From Toxorhynchites rutilus septentrionalis (lineage: Eukaryota; Arthropoda; Insecta; Diptera; Culicidae): DNA of 64,000 nt. How positions within the stretch are numbered: the stretch's first letter is position 1; each line of letters starts with the position of its first letter. Shown in pieces: positions 56,595-64,000 of the stretch. Under the pieces are notes generated by a model. It did no database searches, had not been told where the DNA came from, and saw nothing but the letters and a program-made list of their open reading frames with translations. Where the stretch lies: the NCBI RefSeq assembly GCF_029784135.1, contig NC_073746.1, positions 185,633,983-185,697,982 of the forward strand. Direction: 5' to 3'. Position numbers and translations under genes: made by a program.

Positions 56595-58805
56595 CCGGAA
56601 AGAAAAATGGATGTGCTGGATGCACCAGACCAGGTGAAGCGGACAATATGGTCCAATGTGATTAATGCCATGCATGTTGGCACTTGAGTTGTTCGGTCGT
56701 CTCTGGATTAATCGCTCGTGGTGTGCATCCGTTGTAAGCCACACTCTCGAACTTCTACAAGAGTCAGTGTCGTTAGTGGATCGTCCTCATGCTTGGCGGG
56801 CACCATGACAGGATTGCGTGAACATCAAGAACTAGAGAAGCAGCGGACGGAATTCGAGCTAGAGAAGAAGTTCTTGAAAAAACAGCAAAACATGTTGGAT
56901 GCTGTCATTGCCGCCGAAGAGAAGAAAAGGAGCCACGCAGTCAGCATGAGAAGAATCCATGAGTGGATCGAGAGTAGCGCGGATTCACAAACGAGCGCAG
57001 CACATCGAACGCTAGCAGCTTCAACGATCCAGTAGCATAATTCTCATAATATCCAGATTGAATCTGGTACTGAAATGTACAGTTCACCTCTTAGTGATCG
57101 AAACATACCAACATTCAACACCACCGGAGATGCAGGTTCGATTCTACTATCCTCACTGAGAGAGGCTGGTGTTGAACAAACAGCTATGGATCTGGTCCGT
57201 AATATCCGAGTGAAGATGGAGAAGTGTCTTGATGATTTTTATGAGGAAATTTATATCCAATTTTGAATATACAACGAAGACATGCGGGTATACAGAAGGA
57301 GAGAACATGGCTCGCCTTCAACGATGCCTGCGTGGACGTGCGCTGGATTGTGTTCGAAGTCGTCTTGTTTTTCCGGCAGCGATTCCACAAGTGATTGAGA
57401 CATCACGTATGAGATACGGACGTTCAGAGCTGCTAATCGACGCATTGTTGGAGAAGGTCCGAGCCCAACGAGCGTCAAACCCAACTCTTCTGCAAGAGTT
57501 TGTCGGGAAGTTACCTGCAGATTAGAAGCTGATGTGGGCTGGTTTTAAATGTGGACGACCAGTGGTAGACCTGAAAACGTTCAACGAGTACATGACCGGA
57601 GTAATGCAGGATGCTTCAAGTGTAGTCCTGTATGATTCGAATTCCCGGAAAAGTAGCGGCAGAGAGAAAATGTAAACGTACGATAATTCACACTTGGCTT
57701 ATGTAGAAGAGACACCTGCTTCGACGACGCAACAACTCAAGCCTAGCGGATGTTTGCATTGCGGAGAGAAAGGTCACAAGCTTTGTGAGTGCCATACAAG
57801 CTTCGCTGGCGACCAATTCGAACACGGGAGCTATGTCAAATATGTCTGTTTGATCATGGTAGAAGAGCATGCCGTAGTAACAGCAAATGCAATGCGAATG
57901 ACTGTCAGTTTAAGCATCATCCATTGCTTCTCGGAAAACGACTCCTACAACTCAAGTGGCGAATAGTAACACTCATCGACTTTTAGATTCCGCTGTTCTG
58001 TTCCGAATAGTAACTGTGACGCTAAATGGAAAGACGGTTTTCTGGACGTAGGCTCGTCATTGACTCCTGTTGAGGGTGCACTGGTGGCGCAGCTAGGTTT
58101 GTCAGGAAATCCACATTCGCTTTGCTTGCGGTGGACGGACATTTTGATTGGATTAGACAATTTGAAACTTGCCGTGCCGTTGGAGGCAAGAAATGTAATG
58201 GATGTGGACCAATTGCCGTAAAAACGCGATTAGGTTGGTACATCTACGGAAGGTGTGATTCACGGACCAATGGAATCCTTCAGCTTCCTTATTTGCGGAT
58301 GATCGGGAAACGACGAACTACACGAGACAGTCAAACAGTTCGTAGTGGAGGACAACGAAGTAGGCCAACTCGGGATTTGTCCTAGTGCGGAGGAACAGCG
58401 AGCTCAAGAGCTATTAGAAAAAAAAACAAATTCTCAAAGGAACCTTCGGGAAACCTGGACAAGCAGCAACATTTGGCCAAATTCTGTGAACGCTTTCTGG
58501 TAGAGAATATGCCAGCCATTAGAAGACAGTCGAAATGGTTCGACGAAACAAAACTTTTACAAGTTGGTGACCTGATCTTGGTTGCAGACGGTGAAAAACC
58601 CGAGTGGATTCGAGGCAAAGTGATCCAAATCTTCCAAGGTGCAGATGGTAAGGTAATGACAGGCTTCCGAGCAAACAAGACAGGGAGTCTTCAGACGTCC
58701 TACTTCGAGGCTAGCAGGCTAGCAGTGCTCGATGTCTCACTGTCCCTAGAGACGCTGGGAAGCACCGGGGGGAAGAGAGGTAAGAAACTGCTTTTAAATT
58801 TTTGA
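56595..58805 (+). mobile_element. BEL/Pao LTR retrotransposon remnant with internal deletion
   Basis: In order: an N-terminal Cys/His finger (GCAGC, DNMVQCD, CHACWHLSC, like the PHD-type start of mosquito BEL gags), then a charged coiled coil (EKQRTEFELEKKFLKKQQNM). Next come CCHC-type knuckles (CLHCGEKGHKLCEC), a CRSNSKCNANDCQFKHHPLL block and a protease-like LGLSGNPHSLCLRW segment. Then comes a jump near 58440 to the integrase C-terminal domain (RRQSKWFDETKLLQVGDLIL, ending LEASRLAVLDV-type). RT, RNase H and most of integrase are gone, and stops break gag. Inactive. Confidence 0.8.
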
Positions 58806-59400
58806 AAACATTAGATTCCAAACATACAATTGAAGTTTTCCTTAACATGTCCGTCTTACCCCCATCTCCCCTACAGAAGAGGTCACTGAAATGTAAACTC
58901 AGTTATGATATAACTTTGTTGCTTCATATTATACTCTAATTTTAGTTTGAAGCAAACATACGTACAAATAAAGTATTGCTAACAAAAACGGTTGTCTCTC
59001 GATTGCTGTCGCAACAACGCGTGTCTCAGTGTGCAGCGACCTCATAATAATAGACGGGATTTTACCCAAGTTTATGACAGGGCCCGAGCGAAGCAAAATA
59101 AACATATCTTTATCCCACAATCCTTCTTGCGGATCGTGATCATAGCACACATTTTATGATAGGCTCGGGTAGATCCCGAATAAATGAATACATCTCTCTT
59201 GCACAATCCATGTTGTGGATCGTGTGATTCATAGATCTAGTTTTACGACAGGGTTTTGTTTATGTTTTGGTGTTACGATAGCGGGGAGTTTATCGTAAGT
59301 TCGTTTTGTTCATTATATTCGAAAGTGGTAATAGATTTAAGAAAAACTTGTATATATTTTCTAAGATTGAAAATAAAGCAGTTAGTACCTAGACACAGTG
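58806..59400 (+). other. Possible 3' LTR of the BEL element
   Basis: Follows the end of the integrase frame. It contains an internal diverged duplication (ACAGGGCCCGAGCG and ATAGGCTCGGGTAG, each followed by AATAAA and a CACAATCC block). No matching 5' LTR was found, so the boundaries are uncertain. Confidence 0.35.
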
Positions 59401-60340
59401 AAGAATGGTCGTGTTTTCCGTAAATAAGTTAAAAGAAAAAGCTCAAGACCGCTCAGGCGTTTCCAAGTGTAAGCCGGAAGAACTTTGTCTGAGGAAAAAA
59501 AATGACCAGAACGGGAATCAACACGAAGCTCATACCATGACATGTATGAGGCCATGGGTTCCCATGGAACCATATCCAGTTTTATATTGGCCGCCAAATT
59601 TCAAAGTATCCGTCACTATCTGCTGTATTTTCGCTGTAACAGAGCCGGATTTTAATAGTGTACATATTACATGTTGTATCGCATCTATAAACTGTACATT
59701 ACACAGTAGCCATTTTCAGGTGTAAGAGCATTCTTTCTGTGTGACATGTATGCATATGATACGCATTGCTCCATAAAGCCATGAAGCATGTTTGCAGTAA
59801 AGTCTCTCAGACTATCATATAAAAATATGTTGATACTGCTCCCTAAAATGTAATCCTTTTTTTTGGTTCATGCACACATGCAGTTTCTTCCAGTTTCATA
59901 TTCGCAAATAAAAAGCCGAATATCCGACTATCCGGCCTCGGAGCTTGCCGGATATCCGGTATCCGGCCAAACTACTATTCGTTTCATCACTATTCATTTC
60001 TGTCATATGCTCTGAGCATATGACTGAGCATGAGGGAAAAATGTGAGCTGAAGGAGAGATGTGATGTTGCTCTGGTTTTTTACGCGGTTATCTCGTAACA
60101 AAAAACCACGTTAATCATCTAATAATAAAAGTTGAACACGGACAAATCCAATAATAAAAGTTGAACACGGACAAATCCAGATAGACGAAAAATTGTGCAA
60201 TTTCTTTGCTCTTTGAGTACAATTCATCAAAACATTACAGAAATAACTTAAGAGTGTATACAACCTCAGTAGGCTTTCGTCGTCCGAAAGACTGCATAAT
60301 AAAAAATAAGTTGAAGTTTTCGAAAAAGATCCCCGTTTGA
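59401..60340. repeat. Intergenic with simple repeats
   Basis: CCGGATATCCGG-rich patch at 59922-59968 (nested palindromic words). A 29 bp tandem duplication, AATAATAAAAGTTGAACACG plus GACAAATCC, lies at 60121-60149 and 60150-60178. Otherwise nothing. Confidence 0.6.
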
Positions 60341-60570
60341 CATCTTCTTCTTCTTATATGACACTGACGTTCAAAGAGGAACTTCGCCGTCTAAACGTAC
60401 CATTACTCGAGTCATTTTTATTAGTACTTAGTCGAGATTACCAAATACCAAATACCATGTCAAATACCACGACTTGAATGCATTCTGAGTGGCAAGCTCA
60501 AGAATACGCGTGACCACAGGGCAAGTTGGAGGAAATTTCTTTGACTAAAAACCCCGTTTCCCGTTCTCCG
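60341..60570 (-). mobile_element. tRNA-derived SINE, 5'-truncated copy
   Basis: Reverse complement of the body and GAA tail of 47005-47281: CTTCTTCTTC end at 60344-60353, AGGAACTTCGCCGTC, and GTGACCACAGGGCAAG. Diverged. The tRNA-like head is missing or unrecognisable. Confidence 0.65.
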
Positions 60571-63500
60571 GACTGAAATGTCATACTTCCGCAATTTCTG
60601 AAATTCATCAAAAAGATGCTCAAATGATGTTACTGATATTTTTCTGGAGCAAGATGAAGTTGATCGCCCTTCTTGTCTAGACTTGACCAGGGTGAATCTC
60701 TGTTTAGATTCAAACATAGTGATACAATCACCACTATTTCGTAACATGATCGGCAATCGGATTTCACAATTAGATCCAGTTCAAATATATACTTTGAATT
60801 CTGCCACCCGTTCGTCTCAAATCCCAAACAGGTGGTCAATTTCGAAATTCGTACTTACATCGCAGTCAGATAAAAGAGAAACCAATTCAAAAAGATGAGC
60901 TGACACAGAAATTTTCGTCAGGTTCGCACCGGTTCTTATGAACCGACCGTGGACTTTCATTAGGAGTCGGAATAAGGAACGATAGTTTATACTTCTGCTT
61001 CAGCACTTTTCAGAAAAAAAACCAAACACTTTTTGGAGGAAATGGAATTAAATTGAAAATGAATGAAGATTTTTTGTGTTGTTCTCGTTTTGGCCTTTGT
61101 CATGTCATCACCTCCAGATATGCTAGACGACCTTTTTAAAAGTCTGCGTAGGAAATCTGAAATGTCGAGTTGTTAGCTACCCTTGTTACCACAATAATCG
61201 CAGAGTGATCTCTTAAAACAGATGCAGTTGGCGCAGAGAACTGAACCGAGCCATGAAGAACAGAAATATCGTATTCTTGCAGCCTGCAAACGGAAGTAAG
61301 AAGTCTGCTTAAGAATAAAGTTTGCGACAATAATTAAATATCATCAAAATTGCAAGCATATCTGCAAATTTCACATCCATATAAAAACGTATTTTGAAAT
61401 AATTCGAAAAAATGGTCGAATGCAACATTTTGCTAATTTCAAACCCGATTGGGTTTCGAAATATGAGTGAATGACAATGACATCACTGTGGTTCCCGAGG
61501 AATGGAATCTGGCCAATATCCCGAAGCTTCTCGAAGGACTATGGGTTATGAGCTATGGCGTAGGATGAAATCGCGTTCTTAAAAAGATCATAAAACTCAG
61601 TACACACACTGAAAAAAAACAATTCTAACTCTAACAAGATTTTCGTGTTCGGATTTTTCCGTGTTCAACCTTTACTCATTGCGAGTCACCGGAAGCACGC
61701 GACTAATGGAGGATTAAACCACAGATTCGCTCATTACATCGTTAAAACACTGTGCAGCCAAACCATGTGTGTGGGATCGGTGCTGTTTATTCGCACGCAT
61801 CCGTGTACCCCATCTTCCGGCCGTAATCGTATCATGCTTTGCTTAGTTGGAAATGGAATAACCCGAGGAAGAATGTTGATTACACAGATGACAGCGATTG
61901 CGTAAAGGTGGTGCCAAAAACCACATGAACAATTGAATGTGGGCTAGTCACTAAAAATGACTAAACATCTGGATTGTTCTTTGGCGAATATTTCGTCTGT
62001 ACTCGGTACTTCATTCGCCAATATGAACAGCTATTCGCCTTATGCTATGATCTGTAGAATATAATTTTTAACCACGAATTGACTTTGGATTAAAAGCGAA
62101 CCACAGCTTAATGCTAGCCATAAGTTTTTGTTTGTTCCGTCCGTCCTCCAGCTTATGATCATACCATACGTCAAAATGGTCAGCATACCAACGGTTGGCA
62201 CAATGGACCGGAAGTCCAGTTGCTCTATTACATCGTCTAATTGCAAATCATTCTGAAGGGGTGCTTTTCGTTCCCGAAAATGAATACCCGTTGTTAGCAT
62301 GGATGATACCGGATAATGGTAATTTAATGGAGTGTGAAATAATCTATTTCACATCCGCTGCTACCTCGCGAAGACACCAGAGGCTGAATGCTGGAAGCTC
62401 TATGCATTGCCATCGGACTGGCTCCTGTTGCGGCGCTGATAGCTCAATTGCGGTTGCTTCGGTTGAGGCAATAAAACGGTACATTGAATTAGAAAAAACT
62501 CCCTCTACATCGCACACATGTTATCCAATGGAAACCGAAAATATGCTAAGATGACATGCACATAAAAATTAAGCCAATAAAATCAACAGCAAAAATTTTG
62601 CGCGGTCCATAAATCATCGAGGACATGTAGGATGCTCGCAAGGATGATTAAATATTGACGCAAAAGACGTTGTACAAACGTAGCAAAACAGCTGCGTGCC
62701 TACGAAAAGTTCATGCTGTATTTAGTGGGTAACATGATGTAGATTTCGTGCAACTGGAAACACCGATTGATCTTTTTTCCTGTCTTTTTTGCAGAAGAAT
62801 CTCCGTAATCATCACCAAAATTCACGGAAACTTCATACCTTGAACAATTTTTTTTCCACCATACTTTGGAATATTTCTTACTAAATCAGGAGAAGGCCGT
62901 TAAAATGATGCATTACCCATATCTTGAAGCTTTATGCGATGCTTAACATGAAAGTTTAATCTTTGAAGTATTCCAAAATTCATCCAATGCCAACTAAAGA
63001 GAACGGTGCAATAAATATATCTTCAATTGCACCATTCATATTTTTTCTATTCATATTTCATCACAAGAGGTATTGGCTCAATTTTGTGGTAAAGTACAAA
63101 AATGCGACATAGTGCTGCCGCACGCAGATAATATACATTCGTATTGAATAACCACAATAACCACATTATATTTATCCATTTTATATTTTACTGAAGCTTG
63201 AAATTTGCCTTTGAGCATTGTTGATAATATTTGGATGTCGCTTCAGAAACATTAAAAAAAAAATACTCTTGAGGCACGTATGGTATGTATTATTTTGGGG
63301 AAACGTAAATAACGTATAACTTTGTACTAGTCTAGTTCAGTGCCAATGAAAAATAGACTATAGTGTTACAGACTTAGCCCAACTAATACTAAACAAAATA
63401 ATAAATAAATATAGTCTAATTCGCTAAATAAGATAAAAGAAGATGAATCTACACTCGACAAAAAATAGGACAGAGTGCGAAGTTGATATTTTTACGTGAT

Positions 63501-63605
63501 TTTTGAAATGCTGCTACATCGTGAAAATTCAACGCATGAGTGGATACAGTAATGCTTTTGAATCCGGACGCTTTTAATCCTCGTTCTCCTTTCACCCTTT
63601 CTTAT
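60571..63605. other. Intergenic, unassigned, with two modest plus-strand frames
   Basis: Frames at 61645-61905 (86 codons; FRVQPLLIASHRKHATNGG) and 62195-62554 (119 codons; AQWTGSPVALLHRLIANHS) are longer than most neighbours, but I recognise no family and no splice context links them. Two minus-strand frames (60600-60540 and 61290-61270) share the word YDISV, perhaps an old repeat. Confidence 0.25.
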
Positions 63606-63607
63606 TA

Positions 63608-63783
63608 CAGGCAAACCTGTTTTTTGCGGTCTGTATTTGCGCGATTCCTTATTTGTGTGATTTTATTATTTGTGCAAAGGGTTTGTTTGATTTAAGTTCA
63701 GATTTGATGATAAAATCGCACTAAAAAGACTGCACAAATGAGGAATCACGCAAAAACCGACCGCACAAAAACAGGTTTGCCTG
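63608..63783. mobile_element. Foldback MITE with CAGGCAAACCTG ends
   Basis: 176 bp. The arms CAGGCAAACCTGTTTTTTGC and the complement of the right end extend about 50 bp, with TA at 63606-63607 and 63784-63785. Tc1/mariner-type nonautonomous element. Confidence 0.82.
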
Positions 63784-63785
63784 TA

Positions 63786-64000
63786 CATTCAATATCATAC
63801 CGTAACCATGAATTTTTTGCATGTTGAATTAATGTGACGGATGTCTACTATTGTATCTATTTAGTGTAGTGTAAAACATAGTACCTACTCTTCGGTATAC
63901 AGGACGGACACGTTATATACAGTCTCCAAATTCTTTCCACTGTATATAATGGGATAAAAAACATATTTTGTTTTATTTACATATATATGTTGGTTTTTGA
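63786..64000. other. Window end, unassigned
   Basis: 215 bp of A+T-rich sequence with no recognised feature. Confidence 0.4.

Noticed and set aside
1..64000. CRISPR arrays, operons, bacterial promoters or riboswitches
   Set aside because: The sequence is clearly eukaryotic, with introns and animal transposons. The tandem repeats seen are MITE or element-internal units without spacer structure.

Overview
The window looks like euchromatin from a nematoceran dipteran, most likely a mosquito. The base composition is A+T rich, the introns are many kilobases long, and the transposon load is heavy and nested (mariner, three or more DD37E lineages, pogo-like, hAT-like and piggyBac-like MITEs, Ty1/copia, Ty3/gypsy, BEL/Pao, several LINEs and a tRNA-derived SINE). 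The neuropeptide gene encodes short neuropeptide F copies very close to those known from mosquitoes. The species assignment is inference.

Two host genes can be modelled with confidence. At 1-10115 (+) lies the C-terminal 1009 codons of an STK11IP (LKB1-interacting protein 1) orthologue, in 11 exons whose phases all agree. A 6.5 kb intron separates 1660 from 8204. The leucine-rich-repeat N-terminus lies upstream of the window. From 43129 down to 19523 (-) lies a complete short neuropeptide F precursor of 217 residues in five coding exons. It has a signal-peptide exon (43126-43039), three exons carrying four RLRF-amide peptides (35079-34276) and a predicted acidic terminal exon (19570-19523). 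The two genes converge tail to tail, and they are functionally unrelated as far as can be seen.

Region by region: 1-10.6 kb is STK11IP, whose large intron holds copia, LINE and MITE debris and a 393 bp copy of the gene's own terminal exon between identical 186 bp direct repeats. 10.6-19.5 kb is intergenic, with MITEs and a decayed pogo-like transposon that contains a LINE fragment. 19.5-43.1 kb is sNPF. Its 14.7 kb last intron holds a mariner split by a gypsy remnant, two oppositely oriented DD37E elements (one with an intact 340-residue transposase ORF) and other relics. Its 8 kb first intron holds a mariner split by a tandem-repeat element, and a LINE split by another DD37E element. 43.1-64 kb is upstream intergenic DNA with a LINE tail, a SINE, a (GA)n tract, MITEs, a second tandem-repeat element and an internally deleted BEL/Pao retrotransposon.

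I found no convincing new multi-gene system. The most unusual structures are the self-derived exon copy in STK11IP, the intact DD37E transposase, the gag-mariner chimeric reading frame and the perfect 47 bp palindrome. All coordinates are read by eye. Identity statements are visual, not computed.
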